A stretch of 64,000 nucleotides of DNA from Streptomyces sp. 549. GTDB lineage: Bacteria; Actinomycetota; Actinomycetes; Streptomycetales; Streptomycetaceae. Numbering within the stretch: position 1 is the first letter of the stretch; the number at the start of each line of letters is the position of its first letter. A program made the position numbers and the translations under genes. Of this stretch, positions 24,896 through 35,512 are shown piece by piece. Location of the stretch: NCBI RefSeq assembly GCF_030124175.1, contig NZ_JASKMT010000007.1, forward strand, positions 1 to 64,000, in the 5' to 3' direction. Below the pieces are notes generated by a model, which was not told the origin of the DNA, ran no database searches, and saw nothing but the letters and a program-made list of their open reading frames with translations.

Positions 24896-27190
24896 CTACT
24901 TGAGGTAGACGAGCCCGTCGGTGGTGACGGTGGGGCGGTCCTTGGTGCCGACGACGACGATCTTGATGGTGTGCTTGGCGCTGGTGGGCCAGGTCTGGGT
25001 CCAAATGGCGTCGCGGTACTTGGTGGTGGCTGATTTCAGGTCGACGGTGGCGGTTTTGGTGCCGTCGACGTAGATGTGGGCCTGACCGGAGGTGGAGCTT
25101 CGCGAGACGATCCAGGCGGTGGAGCGGCCGGTGAAGGTCCAGGTGAGGGCGGCGTTCTTGGTGGAGCTGGAGTAGGACTTGCCGCCCAGGTAGCTGGTGG
25201 ACGAGCGCGTCGCCCAGGTGCCGGACTTGACGCCTGAGGTCTCCTGGAGGATCACCGGGGTGCCGGCCACCGAGGTGGCTGCCGTGTTGCCGGCCTGGTC
25301 ATGAGCGGTCATCGAGTAGGTGGTGGCCTTGCCCGAGGCGGCGGTGTGGGAGGCACTGGCAGTTGCCGGGAGGTAGGTCTTGGCCACCGGCTGGGTCAGT
25401 CGCACCTCCTTCAGGGCCGCGTTGTCGTTGGCCTTCCAACGGAGTGTGACGGGTACGGCGGTGGCGTTTACGGTCCCGGTGCGCAGCGCCAGGTTCGGCT
25501 TCGTGGTGAAGGTCGGGGCGGTGGTGTCGGCGATCACGGTGGCGGCGGCGGTGGCGGCGGTCTTGCCTGAGACGTGGATGGCGCGGACGGCGACGGTGTG
25601 GGTGCCTGCGGTCAGGGTCGCTGTGGCGGCGGTGGCAGTTCCTGCGGTGGTCGCGACGGTCTTGCCATCGACCAGCAGGTCGTAGCGGGCAATGAGCGAG
25701 GCCGGCGTGGTGGCCTTCCAGGCGACGGTGATGCCGGCCTTGGTGTAGTAGGTGGTCCCTGCCTGTCCGGCGCCGGTGATGGAGGTGACCGCCAGGCCGG
25801 TCACCGGGCCAGCGGCGCGGGAGCGGACGGTGGCCAACTGGTCGTAGAGCCGGTTGCCGGGGCACTGGGTGTTGTAGCCGTCGCGGTGTCCATGGATGGC
25901 GGGAAGCGTCATTTGCGCGCCCTTCGCCCATGTCTTGCCGTAGTAGTTGCGGCCGCTGGCGCCCGCGGTGAGGGTCGCGTTGGTGCTGGCGTCGACGCCG
26001 TACTGGCCCAGTTTCCAGGCGGCGATGCGGCTGACGGCGGTGAGGGCCGCGCTGGAGGCGGCAGTGTCGGTGTAGGTGCCGAGAATAGAGATGCCGGTCG
26101 TCTCGGAGTTGAAGCCGTAGGCGTGGGCCCCCATGACGGGGCGGTCCACGCCGCCCTTACGGCCCTCGTAGATCTTGCCGCACTTGTCGACCAGGAAGTT
26201 GTACCCCATGTCCTTCCAGCCCAGTGTTTGCACGTGGTAGGCGTAGATGCCGCGCACGACCTCGGGGGCCTGGTCGCAGGTGTAGGAGTTCGACTCGGCT
26301 GTGTGGTGCACCACCACAGCCTTGACCCGACCGTCGGGCAGGTAGCCGGCCTCTTCCGGAGTGATCGACTCATCCGCACCCCAGCCGGCCCGGTCGGTGA
26401 TCGGCGGCCTGGGTGCCGTGGACGGCGGCGCGGGCGGGACGGTGCTCGTCGCGCTGGCCGACGGGGACGGAGTCGAGACCGGCGGCGAAGACGGCGCGGT
26501 GGGCTCCGGGCTCACCGCCGGCGTGCTCGGGACCGGCGTACTGCCTGTCCCTGACGGCTCGGGCTCCGGCTCGGACGTCGGCTCCCCCTCGGTCGGGGTC
26601 GGCTCTGCTGAGACGCTCGGTTCCTCGGGCTGTGAGGGCTCCACGGCGGGATCGTCCACGGTGAACGCGGCAGGCTCCATCCCGGTGACGGTCGCCCTCC
26701 CGGGATCGACCATGTCCAGACGCAAGCCCTTCGGCAGCCCGGCCGAAGCCTTACCCCCTGCCTCCACTCGCACCTCGACCGCGTCGGACGGTCCTACCCA
26801 GGCCGGCTCCGTGCCACCGCGCCTGGCCCCCCGCTCACCCTGCCCACTGTCGCCGTCCAGGGCCAGCCAGTCGGACCAGTTCTTCGTCCCCACCGCTCGC
26901 GTCCGCGCCTGGACCGTACCTACGACGCGGGCCGCCGGATCGGTCCAGGTCACTCCCAGCATGCTGAACGGTGCGACGTCGCGCTGCCCCGAGGCCGCAC
27001 TCCGTCCGCCCTCGGCCACCTTCAGCGCGGCCGAGCGGACCTCGACCTCCACCGGACGCTTCGCCTGCCCCGCTTTGCCATCGTCGCCGACGCTCCCCCC
27101 GGGAGGGCTGCCGATCCCCTGGAACACCAGCACCCCCGACACCCCTGCCGCCACCGCGGCAGCCGTGCCCCATATTCGACGCGATCTCAT
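24896..27190 (-). CDS. Secreted peptidoglycan-recognition N-acetylmuramoyl-L-alanine amidase
   Basis: 764 aa. Cleaves the bond between muramic acid and the peptide stem in cell walls. A signal or anchor segment (8-28) is followed by an N-terminal region, a Pro/Ser/Thr/Glu-rich linker (~180-262) and the PGRP/amidase-2 domain (~263-460) with VVVHHTAE (His295/296), HGHRDGYNTQCPG (His433/435, Cys443) as zinc ligands. The C-terminal 300 residues look like Ig/Fn3-type beta-sandwiches (GKTVATTAGTATAATATL). ATG 27190 has AAGGG upstream. Divergent from the RHS gene; it could remodel the wall to let that large protein pass, or act on competitors. Confidence 0.82.
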   Translation of the reverse strand: MRSRRIWGTAAAVAAGVSGVLVFQGIGSPPGGSVGDDGKAGQAKRPVEVEVRSAALKVAEGGRSAASGQRDVAPFSMLGVTWTDPAARVVGTVQARTRAVGTKNWSDWLALDGDSGQGERGARRGGTEPAWVGPSDAVEVRVEAGGKASAGLPKGLRLDMVDPGRATVTGMEPAAFTVDDPAVEPSQPEEPSVSAEPTPTEGEPTSEPEPEPSGTGSTPVPSTPAVSPEPTAPSSPPVSTPSPSASATSTVPPAPPSTAPRPPITDRAGWGADESITPEEAGYLPDGRVKAVVVHHTAESNSYTCDQAPEVVRGIYAYHVQTLGWKDMGYNFLVDKCGKIYEGRKGGVDRPVMGAHAYGFNSETTGISILGTYTDTAASSAALTAVSRIAAWKLGQYGVDASTNATLTAGASGRNYYGKTWAKGAQMTLPAIHGHRDGYNTQCPGNRLYDQLATVRSRAAGPVTGLAVTSITGAGQAGTTYYTKAGITVAWKATTPASLIARYDLLVDGKTVATTAGTATAATATLTAGTHTVAVRAIHVSGKTAATAAATVIADTTAPTFTTKPNLALRTGTVNATAVPVTLRWKANDNAALKEVRLTQPVAKTYLPATASASHTAASGKATTYSMTAHDQAGNTAATSVAGTPVILQETSGVKSGTWATRSSTSYLGGKSYSSSTKNAALTWTFTGRSTAWIVSRSSTSGQAHIYVDGTKTATVDLKSATTKYRDAIWTQTWPTSAKHTIKIVVVGTKDRPTVTTDGLVYLK

Positions 27191-27596
27191 ATCGGCCCTT
27201 GATTCTCTTGTGTTGTGGTCGAACGAGACCTGACGCAGCGCCTCATCGGCTCGGACAGTAGCGGATACAGATGGTCGGCAGACTCTGCCCTCCTCGCCAC
27301 GGGGCTCCGGGACCGGGCACGCCGGTGCCAACACGTCTCCGCTCGTGCGGAGTTGCATGTCAACGCTGTCCGAGAACATCTATTTGACGGTTCTTTGGGT
27401 GGGAAGCGAATTACAGGAACCCTGTGTGCTCTTCGGGTGAAAGATGGCTTCACCGAACCGTTGCAAGTGATACACATCACGTTCACTCCTGATCGCTCGG
27501 AGCCCACTTGCTGTCCATAAATACGCACTTGGCATCTTTACTCGCTCGATATTTTTCCTCACGGTTAGCTTTCTCTTACAAGAGACAGGAAGTGCT
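27191..27596. other. Divergent intergenic region, amidase / RHS gene
   Basis: 406 bp with no supported gene. It is less GC-rich near the RHS start (runs such as atatttttcc). It holds the promoters of both genes and a Crp-like site at 27467. Confidence 0.5.
27467..27480. promoter_or_regulatory. Candidate Crp-type site
   Basis: gtga-tacaca-tcac fits the GTGA-N6-TCAC core of cAMP-receptor-protein sites. It lies about 120 bp upstream of the RHS start. Chance occurrence is possible. Confidence 0.35.
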
Positions 27597-30500
27597 TTGA
27601 GCGGTATAGGGGATACGCCTCCCTTTGGGAGACCACGGCGTATCGGGGGATTGGGAAGCAGGCGGGTGCGCTGGACTGCTGGCGGCCTTGCTCTGCTGAT
27701 GTCCGTCACTCTCGTCGAAGGCGCGAGCGCGGCACCGCCGCAGCAGCCGGTGGTGGAGAAGGAGTCGAAGCCCGCTGCGACGCAGGCGGCCGACATCGCT
27801 TCGGCGAAGGTGGCGGCCCGGTTGTCGGGCAAGCGGGTCGAGGCTCTGTCGGAGCGGACGGAGACCTCGACGACATGGGTGAACAAAGACGGCAGCCTGA
27901 CGACTGAGATGTCGTCAGGGCCGATCCGCTTCCAGCGCGACGGGCAGTGGGTCGACGTCGATGTCGACCTGGTGCGGCGGTCGGACGGCTCGGTCGAGGC
28001 CCAGGCACACCCGGCAGGACTGAGCCTGGCAGGCAAGGGAGGTGCGCTGCCGAAGTCACTCGCGGCAGCGGCGAAAGCGCCCGCCCGTGACCTGGTGACA
28101 CTGGGCAGCGACGACGAGCAGATCACGCTCCAGTGGAGGGGCGGCCTGCCCGCGCCGAAACTGGACGGCACCCGCGCCACCTACCCTGACGCCCTGCCGG
28201 ACGCTGACGTGGTCGTGGAGGCCACGCGGACCGGCTTCGAGCAGTTCGTCGAAATCAACAAGCGCCCCACCACAGGCGCCTACTCCTACACGCTGCCGCT
28301 GGAGACCGAAGGGCTGAAGGTCAAGCAGCTCAAGGACGGCAGCCTGGTGTTCACCGACGCCAAGTCGGGAAAGAAGAAGCGGGCCGTGATGCCCGCACCG
28401 GTGATGTGGGACGCCTCGGTGGACAAGGCCTCCGGCGAGCACACCAACCGGGCCGAGGTCGGCCTGAAGGTCGTCAAGACCGACGACGGCGTGGACTTGG
28501 TCGTCACCCCCGACGCCGACTTCCTCACCGACCCGAAGACGAAGTACCCCGTCACGGTGGACCCGTCCACCTCGGCACTGTCGAACGTCTTCGACACCTA
28601 CGTCCAGCAGGGCGAAACCCGCGACTGGTCCACCGACACCGAACTCGACCTGGGCAACCCCGGCACGAAGAACGCCGACGGCACCCCGCGCACCGCCCGC
28701 TCCTTCATCACCTGGAACACCGCGCCGATCTCCGACGCCCTGGTGATGGACGCGAAGCTTTCCCTGTGGAACTTCCACTCCAGCAACTACACCGGTACCT
28801 CCTGCCCCACCCAGCCGTGGGAGGTGTGGTCCACCGGGGCTGCGTCAACATCCTCACGATGGGCAGCGCCGAACCAGCCGGCCTGGACGGCGCAGAAAGC
28901 CACCTCCTCGGAGACCCGAGGCAATCCCTCCTGCTCGACCCAGCCCGCCGGCTGGATCAACGCCAACGTGACCACGCTGGTGCAGGAATGGGCCTCCGCC
29001 AAGGCATCCCGGTCCCACATGGGCCTGCGCGCCGCTGACGAGAGCATCACGCGGCAGTGGAAGCGGGTCAACTCCGCGAACGCCGCCGCCAACCCGCCCA
29101 AACTGGTCGTCACCTACAACTACCGGCCACGCACCGGGACCAAGCAGGAAGCCGGCCCGCCGTACTTCTCCTACGGCGGCTCCTACACCGTCAACACCAC
29201 CACCCCCACCCTGCGCGACACCTTCGTCGACGCTGACGGGGACAAGGTCAACGGCACCTTCCAGATCTTCGACAACGCCACCAACGCCCAGGTCGGCAAT
29301 GTCCTCGTCTCCAAATACGTACCCTCCGGACAAGTCGCCTCCGTGACCGTCCCGGCAGGCGTACTGACCAACGGTAAGACCTACAAATTCCGCACCAACC
29401 CCTACGACGGCGCGCACTACAACACCGGCTGGTCAGCCTGGAAGACCTTCACCGTCGACACCGCCGCCCCCTCCGCCCCCACAAAGATCATGTCGACGGA
29501 CTACCCGACGAACGCGTGGGTTAAGGGAGCGGGTCAGGCCGGCACTTTCACCGTCACGCCGAACGGCACCGACCACAACTGGCTCGAGTGGTCCCTGGAC
29601 GGCGTGACGTGGACCAAGGTCGGAACATCCGGTTCAACCGCCTCCAAGCCCATCTCCATCACTCCGCCCCAGGACGGAACTCACACCCTGCAGGTGCGGC
29701 AAGTCGACAAGGCAGACAACCAGTCCGAGACGACTGATTACACCTTCCACGCGGGACCGGGCGGCTTCGTTCAGCCCTCCGACGGTGAGCGCACTGTGCG
29801 CCGCCTTCCGCTCGTCGCTGAGGCTGAGGCGGGCAAGTACGACTCCGTGTCTTTCTTCTGGCGGCGCTCCGAGGCCGACTCGTGGACGAGGATCCCTGCG
29901 GGTGACGTGACCTCGGGCGGTACCGCACTGGCCGCGTGGCCCGTGCCGATGAGCGGCGGCAAGAATGCACCGCTGGTGTGGAATGCCACCGATACCGTCG
30001 ACCCGGACGGCACGGTGCAGGTCAAGGCCGACTTCACCGGCCCCCAATCTGCCAGTGCGAGCACACTGCCGCTGAGCGTGATAGTGGACCGTGACGCGTC
30101 CGGCGCCGCCGATAGCGCAGTGGGCCCGGGGTCGGTCAACCTGCTGACGGGTGACTACACACTCTCCGCCACCGACGCGTCCGGCTTCGACCTTTCGGTT
30201 TCGCGTACGGCTTCCTCCCGCGTCCCGGACAAGGGTGCCAAGCAGGAAGGCCAGGCACCCATCTTCGGCGAGGAGTGGCTGGTTGGCACTGCGGCGGAGC
30301 AGACGGAATCGGATTTCTCCCATATCCGCAAGGTGTCCGATACTGCAGTAGCGGTCATCGACGCAGAGGGTGAGGAGACACACTTCACCGCGAACGCGGC
30401 AAAGACAAGTTGGATCCCTGAGCCAGGCGCCGAGGACCTGACACTGAAGGGCAGTACCACCAGCTCTTTCACTCTGTCCGACACTGAGGGCACAGTAACC

Positions 30501-33500
30501 GCGTTCACCAAGCCTGACACGGCGGCCACCACCTGGCAGGTGTCCAGCACACTGTTGGATGGCCTGACGAACAGCACGACCACCATCGTTTCCGAGACGG
30601 TGACCGTCGACAACAAGAAGGTCGCTCGCCCCAAGCAGATCCTTGCTCCGACCGCGGCCGCGACCGCCGCCGCCTGCACGGCCGATCCGGCCACTAGGGG
30701 CTGCCGTGTCATGGAGTTCGTTTACGGCGCTTCCACTACCGCCACCGACGCCACCTTCGGCGACGTGGCCGGTCAGGTGAAGGAAATTCGCCTGTGGTCC
30801 ACCGCCCCAGGCGCTGGCTCGGCGACTGCCAAGTCCGTCCAGATGTATCTCTACGACGGCAGTGGTCGCCTGCGCCAGACGTGGAATCCGCAAATCACCC
30901 CGTCGCTGAAGACCGAGTACGATTACGACAGCGCTGGCCGCGTGATCCAGCTGGCCGGGCCAGGCGAGGTGCCGTGGACGTTCACCTATGGCAAGGCCGG
31001 CAACGCCGTAACCGCCGGTGAAGGCATGCTCCTCAAGGCATCGCGCCCCGCACTGCAGCAGGGCACAACGGATACCGAGTCCGGGTTTGCTGCCACCAGC
31101 GTCGTCTATGACGTACCGCTGACCAGTGCCACTGCCCCCTACAAGATGGGCGCCGCCGATGTGAAGGCATGGGGCCAGACCGACGCCCCCACCGACGCCA
31201 CTGCCGTCTTCCCGGCCGACGCTGTCCCTGCCTCCCACTCCGGCACCTCCCTTGCTGCCGCCGATTACAAGCGCGCCCAGGTCACCTACCTGGGCGTCTC
31301 CGGCCGCCAGGTCAACGCGGTCTCTCCAGGCGGCCATATCTCCGCCACCGAGTACGATCGCTTCGGCAACACCGTCCGCGAGCTGTCGGCCGGCAACCGC
31401 GCCATCGCCCTCGGCCTGACCGCTGACGACAGGGCTACCCAGGCAGACCTGGGGATCGGCCAGCTCCCTGCCATCGAGCGTGCCGACCTGCTCGCCACGA
31501 AGTCGGTCTACAACGAGACCGGCACACGCGAACTGGAGGAGCTCGGCCCACTGCGGCGGATCGAACTCGCCGCAGACCTGAAGTCCGGAAACGCGACGCT
31601 GGTATCTGCCGGCACGTCGGTGACCGCCCGCACCTGGACGGTCAACGAGTACGATGCCGGACGTCCAACCGACGGCACTGCCAAGGTAAAGGACCAAGTC
31701 ACCAAGGCCACCATCGGTGCCCAGGTCCGGGAGCACTCCGCCGTCCTCGGTGAAGCTCGCGCCACGCAGACTGTCTATGACTGGGCTATGGGCCTCCCGA
31801 CGAAGACGGTCAAGGATCCCGGTGGCCTGGCGATCGCTGAGGCCACCGAGTACGACGCCCAGGGACGTGTCACCAAGCGGCTCCTTCCCGGAGCCACAGG
31901 CACGGACGCGGCCACCAACGTGACCACCTACTGGGCCGCTACGGGCACCGGTGCCTGCCAGGGCCGCCCTGAATGGGCTGACCTGGTCTGTTCCACCGGC
32001 CCGGCCGGCACCATCACCGGCGGCGGCGCCAACCCGGCACAGCTGCCGACCACGACCACCGAGTATGACTGGTGGGGTAACCCTGCCAAGGTCACCGAGG
32101 CTGCCAACGGCGTTACCCGGACCACGACCACCACCTATGACAACGCCGGACGCGCGACCAAGACCGCGATGACTGGTGGCATCGGTCAGGCAGTTCCGGA
32201 GACCTCCACTGAGTACGATCCGGCCACCGGGCAGGCCGTCAAGACGATGTCGTCCACCGGCGGCACGATCATCAGGGTCTACGACAAGCTCGGCCGCCTG
32301 ATCTCGTACACGGACGTGGACGGGGGAACGACCAAGACCGAATACGATCTGCTCGACCGGCCAGTCAAGGTCACCGACACCGCGCCGTCTACGGTTACCT
32401 ACAGCTACGACCACACTGTAGAGCCGCGCGGCATGGCCACTAGCACCGCTGACTCTGTCGCGGGCACCTTCCGCGCAGCCTATGACGCTGACGGCTCTGT
32501 CAGCAGCGAGAAGCTGCCCGGCGGCTACACGGTCAAGCAGACCGAGGACACCACCGGCTCGGTGCTCGACCGCACCTACACGCGGGACAGCGACGGCACG
32601 ATCGTCTACTCCGACACGGTGACCGAATCCATCCACAGCCAGGTCACCAGCCACGCCGGCTGGTCCGACCAGACCTACCGCTACGACACCACCGGCCGAC
32701 TCATCACCGTCGAGGACACCGCGAACACTGTCTGCACCAGGCGGACGTACACCTTCGACAACCGCACCAACCGCAAGACCCGGACTTCCGCGACCGGTAC
32801 TCCCGGCGCGGACTGCCCCACCACGGGAGGCAGTACCACCAACCACACCTACGACAGCGCCGACCGCCTCGTGGACACCGGCTACGTCTACGACTCCTTC
32901 GGCCGCACCACGACTGCCCCGGGCAACGGCACGATTGGCTACTACGCCAACGACCTCGTCCGCCAGCAGACTGCCAACGGCAAGCGCCAGACCTGGCAGC
33001 TCGACGCCAACCACCGCTTCCGCTCCTGGAAAGTTGAAGCCGGCAGCGGCGCCACCTGGACTCAGGAGCAGTCCAAGCTGAACCACTACAGCGGTGATGG
33101 GGACAATCCCCGCTGGATCGTCGAGGACACCGCCTCCGGCGCTTTGACGCGCAATGTCAACTCGGCATCCGGCGACCTGGCCGCGACTACAGGTAAGACG
33201 GGCGACACCGTTCTACAGGTGACGACCATCCACGGAGGCGTGGCTCTTCAGCTCCCGCTCACTGGGGGCAGGGCTCCGATCGCGCTGGACAGCGATGAGT
33301 ACGGAAACCCCCGTGCCGGGCAGCCAGCGACACGCTACAACTGGCTTGGCGCCAAACAGCGCTCCACCGAGACACTCACCGGTCTCGTCCTCATGGGAGT
33401 TCGTCTCTACAACCCAGCCACCGGACGCTTCCTGTCCATCGACCCCGTTTATGGCGGCAACGCCAACGCTTACGAGTACGTCAATGCTGACCCGCTCAAC

Positions 33501-33956
33501 CGGTACGATCTGGACGGCAAGTGGGGTTGGGCCAAGAAGAAGTGGAAGAGCTTCAAGAAGAGTGGTGTAGGCCGGCACATCCGCAGGAATCGTAAGTTCT
33601 ACGGCTGGGCAGCGGCAGCTGGCATCGGCGTCGCAGGAGCAGCGTGCCTTGCTGCCACCGCAGGAGTCTGCGCCGGAGCTGGCGGACTCTTCATTGGAGC
33701 GGCGCTCGGTGCTGCCGGCGGCACGGCGAACTACCGCATTGGAACGGCTAGGAGAAGCCGGTCAGGGTACTACCGAAACGCAGCCTTCGGCGCGGCGACA
33801 GCCTTCAGTGGTGGAGCCATAGCACGGTGGCGACAGGCAGGGACCCCTCAGACTGCACGCAGATGGGCAGATGGCTTTCGGAGAGAGAAGAGCTATGGAA
33901 AGCATCGCCGTAAGGTGAACCAGCACTGGGGATTCGGAACACGCTGGATCAGGTGA
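27597..33956 (+). CDS. Giant secreted RHS/YD-repeat protein, putative polymorphic toxin
   Basis: 2119 aa. A signal peptide ([20 protein letters not shown]) is followed by an N-terminal region with a DNRLRE-like domain (~340-510: [18 protein letters not shown]). Many YD repeats follow ([28 protein letters not shown]). The RHS core ends [19 protein letters not shown]...NRYDLDGK at ~1975. RHS shells encapsulate C-terminal toxins. The last 144 residues are variable: a basic stretch ([11 protein letters not shown]), a Gly/Ala-rich hydrophobic segment and an Arg/Lys-rich tail; no known nuclease or other toxin motif is recognised. TTG 27597 with CAGGAAG upstream is the best start. Confidence 0.82.
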   Translation: MSGIGDTPPFGRPRRIGGLGSRRVRWTAGGLALLMSVTLVEGASAAPPQQPVVEKESKPAATQAADIASAKVAARLSGKRVEALSERTETSTTWVNKDGSLTTEMSSGPIRFQRDGQWVDVDVDLVRRSDGSVEAQAHPAGLSLAGKGGALPKSLAAAAKAPARDLVTLGSDDEQITLQWRGGLPAPKLDGTRATYPDALPDADVVVEATRTGFEQFVEINKRPTTGAYSYTLPLETEGLKVKQLKDGSLVFTDAKSGKKKRAVMPAPVMWDASVDKASGEHTNRAEVGLKVVKTDDGVDLVVTPDADFLTDPKTKYPVTVDPSTSALSNVFDTYVQQGETRDWSTDTELDLGNPGTKNADGTPRTARSFITWNTAPISDALVMDAKLSLWNFHSSNYTGTSCPTQPWEVWSTGAASTSSRWAAPNQPAWTAQKATSSETRGNPSCSTQPAGWINANVTTLVQEWASAKASRSHMGLRAADESITRQWKRVNSANAAANPPKLVVTYNYRPRTGTKQEAGPPYFSYGGSYTVNTTTPTLRDTFVDADGDKVNGTFQIFDNATNAQVGNVLVSKYVPSGQVASVTVPAGVLTNGKTYKFRTNPYDGAHYNTGWSAWKTFTVDTAAPSAPTKIMSTDYPTNAWVKGAGQAGTFTVTPNGTDHNWLEWSLDGVTWTKVGTSGSTASKPISITPPQDGTHTLQVRQVDKADNQSETTDYTFHAGPGGFVQPSDGERTVRRLPLVAEAEAGKYDSVSFFWRRSEADSWTRIPAGDVTSGGTALAAWPVPMSGGKNAPLVWNATDTVDPDGTVQVKADFTGPQSASASTLPLSVIVDRDASGAADSAVGPGSVNLLTGDYTLSATDASGFDLSVSRTASSRVPDKGAKQEGQAPIFGEEWLVGTAAEQTESDFSHIRKVSDTAVAVIDAEGEETHFTANAAKTSWIPEPGAEDLTLKGSTTSSFTLSDTEGTVTAFTKPDTAATTWQVSSTLLDGLTNSTTTIVSETVTVDNKKVARPKQILAPTAAATAAACTADPATRGCRVMEFVYGASTTATDATFGDVAGQVKEIRLWSTAPGAGSATAKSVQMYLYDGSGRLRQTWNPQITPSLKTEYDYDSAGRVIQLAGPGEVPWTFTYGKAGNAVTAGEGMLLKASRPALQQGTTDTESGFAATSVVYDVPLTSATAPYKMGAADVKAWGQTDAPTDATAVFPADAVPASHSGTSLAAADYKRAQVTYLGVSGRQVNAVSPGGHISATEYDRFGNTVRELSAGNRAIALGLTADDRATQADLGIGQLPAIERADLLATKSVYNETGTRELEELGPLRRIELAADLKSGNATLVSAGTSVTARTWTVNEYDAGRPTDGTAKVKDQVTKATIGAQVREHSAVLGEARATQTVYDWAMGLPTKTVKDPGGLAIAEATEYDAQGRVTKRLLPGATGTDAATNVTTYWAATGTGACQGRPEWADLVCSTGPAGTITGGGANPAQLPTTTTEYDWWGNPAKVTEAANGVTRTTTTTYDNAGRATKTAMTGGIGQAVPETSTEYDPATGQAVKTMSSTGGTIIRVYDKLGRLISYTDVDGGTTKTEYDLLDRPVKVTDTAPSTVTYSYDHTVEPRGMATSTADSVAGTFRAAYDADGSVSSEKLPGGYTVKQTEDTTGSVLDRTYTRDSDGTIVYSDTVTESIHSQVTSHAGWSDQTYRYDTTGRLITVEDTANTVCTRRTYTFDNRTNRKTRTSATGTPGADCPTTGGSTTNHTYDSADRLVDTGYVYDSFGRTTTAPGNGTIGYYANDLVRQQTANGKRQTWQLDANHRFRSWKVEAGSGATWTQEQSKLNHYSGDGDNPRWIVEDTASGALTRNVNSASGDLAATTGKTGDTVLQVTTIHGGVALQLPLTGGRAPIALDSDEYGNPRAGQPATRYNWLGAKQRSTETLTGLVLMGVRLYNPATGRFLSIDPVYGGNANAYEYVNADPLNRYDLDGKWGWAKKKWKSFKKSGVGRHIRRNRKFYGWAAAAGIGVAGAACLAATAGVCAGAGGLFIGAALGAAGGTANYRIGTARRSRSGYYRNAAFGAATAFSGGAIARWRQAGTPQTARRWADGFRREKSYGKHRRKVNQHWGFGTRWIR

Positions 33957-33974
33957 CCTGAAACATACTCAAGT

Positions 33975-34019
33975 GGTCACGGTGCGGGGCCTTTCGCGGC
34001 CTGGCCCCGCACCGTGACC
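33975..34019 (+). terminator. 17-bp perfect hairpin after the RHS gene
   Basis: Left arm 33975-33991, right arm 34003-34019, 11-nt loop. It starts 19 nt past the RHS stop and ends 25 nt before the small membrane-protein gene, so it can limit readthrough into that gene. Confidence 0.75.
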
Positions 34020-34043
34020 CATTGTGTGACACATGGAGAAGGA

Positions 34044-34268
34044 ATGACGAACAAGGAAGATCACCAGCCTGAGTCAAGGGGGATGCGCATTGTACTCCGC
34101 GCGGATCGCTTTTCCTCGTCGCATTGGGGGATAATGATTCTCACTCTGCTGATCTTCGTGATGGCCATCACCGTCTCGATACCGGGAATTATTGCAGCGA
34201 TCGCCATCTTGCTCAGCTGGTCTTCTGTTGCGTTTTTCGCAAAGAGATATGAACAAGGTCATCGATAA
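34044..34268 (+). CDS. Small two-helix membrane protein, candidate immunity protein
   Basis: 74 aa from ATG 34044, with GGAGAAGGA directly upstream. After a polar N-terminus (MTNKEDHQPESRG) come two closely spaced membrane helices, GIMILTLLIFVMAITV and GIIAAIAILLSWSSVAFFA, and a short charged tail. No family is recognised. Base composition is visibly lower in GC than the neighbours. The position directly after an RHS toxin-like gene is where immunity genes sit; a membrane protein would suit a membrane-active toxin. Confidence 0.6.
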   Translation: MTNKEDHQPESRGMRIVLRADRFSSSHWGIMILTLLIFVMAITVSIPGIIAAIAILLSWSSVAFFAKRYEQGHR

Positions 34269-35111
34269 CTTCGCACTCGCGGCTGCTCAGGCAGCTTTGG
34301 TGGTCTGCAGGCTGATGGCTGGGAAGGCGAGTGCAATTGCAAGGGCAAGTGTGATGTCCGGGGTCGGAAGTATCCGGGCACCCAAGAAGCGGTCGTAGTG
34401 GCGAACGCCTAGTGCAGGGGCTCCAGGGCAGGTGATCGTCGCCATAGATAGATCATTCGATAGTCTCGCGACGGTATCCACTACTCGAGTGAAAACCCCG
34501 TTGTGACTGGCAAGTGCCTTGGACCCGAACTGCTCGATGGGTTAAGCGTCGCGTATGGTGCGGGTCGGGTTCTAGGGTGAGTGGGTATCGCCGTAGGTAG
34601 GTAATCCGAGAGGTTGCGGCGGTACCCACTTCCCACTTCCCCGTGGGTCGCCGCAGTCATCGGAAAGGGGAAATTTCCATACGGGCGCCTCGGGGAGAAG
34701 GAGGCGAAAACTATGGGCCGACGCTGACTGGATAACACATACGCAGACATCTTCCTTATTGGAGGTGGGCTCGTGGTTGCATTTTCTGCCCCTAATGCAA
34801 TATCGAGGTTAATGCGGGTCTCTGGGTCATGGGCTGGGTTATCCTTGCAGTTCGGTGTATAGTGCGAGGGCGTATGGGGATAATGGATGCGTGTGACGTA
34901 ACTGAACCTTTTTCATTCTGTGCTGGAGAGTGCAACAGGCTGGTCAGAGGGCATGGTGTCGCTCTGCTGGCGCAGAGTTGCCTTCCGGCTGTGCGGTACG
35001 TACCGCACAGCAATGCGGTTGCCGCGGATCGAGACGGACGCAGCGGGGCGTAGTCGGATGTGAATGTCCGCCTCTGTGACGTTTCCGCAGGTGAGACGCG
35101 TCTCCCTTTTA
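34269..35111. other. Gene-free right end of element C
   Basis: No coding region is supported. The final 124 bp are the conserved right arm, including the palindrome at 34988. The remainder shows no recognisable structure. Confidence 0.55.
34988..35011. other. Right-arm palindrome of element C
   Basis: 24-bp perfect palindrome with half gctgtgcggtac, starting 124 bp before core copy 4. Relative to element A's palindrome the third base and its partner have both changed, keeping perfect symmetry. Confidence 0.75.
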
Positions 35112-35169
35112 GGTTCGAGTCCCACCCGCCCCACCACAGCCCCAGGGAAGAATCGATCTGACCTGGGGA
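35112..35169 (+). other. Attachment core copy 4 (end of C, start of a fourth element)
   Basis: 58-bp core identical to copy 2. The DNA to its right (35170-35345) keeps the arm layout of the other left ends, including cgtgcgg at 35194 and acggtcccacggccg near 35330. It therefore looks like the left end of another element rather than bare chromosome. No fifth core was found in the window. Confidence 0.8.
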
Positions 35170-35512
35170 GGAGTGGTTTTCGGGGGTGTTTCGCGTGCGG
35201 CGGACGCCTCGCAGCGGCGTGGCGAACGTGAGGTCTTGCACCCTTCGACGGTGAGCCCTGTGCGGCTTGACCTGAGGTTCTGTGGGGGACGCCTCCGTGG
35301 AAGCGTTGTGGAACGGTCCCACGGCCGCTGAGGGGGCATCCCACTCCGTTGAGCCCCACCGCGTCGGCGCGTAACCGCACCGTCGTCGGTGAGGGGGACT
35401 GGACATCGGTCGGGCCTTGAGGAGGCCGACGTCCCGTGCGTCGCGGACCGGTGCGACGGCGACGGGAGCAGGTCACAGTGGTGGTCGCAACAGAACCTCA
35501 GCACCGTAGCGA
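35170..35512. other. Left arm of a fourth element, no gene
   Basis: Arm-like sequence as described for core copy 4; no supported coding region before the stop of the gene at 35513. Confidence 0.5.

Larger units (their letters stand above)
24023..35169. mobile_element. Integrative element C: amidase / RHS element
   Basis: Bounded by cores at 24023 and 35112. The left arm matches A's left arm; the right arm matches A's right arm. Cargo: transposase debris, a PGRP amidase, a giant RHS-repeat protein and a small membrane protein. No recombinase is visible. The last kilobase (34269-35111) has no supported gene. Confidence 0.72.

Noticed and set aside
29634..33086. Minus-strand open frame of 1150 codons inside the RHS gene
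   Set aside because: Antisense shadow of a clearly coding YD-repeat gene; no family resemblance or start signal.
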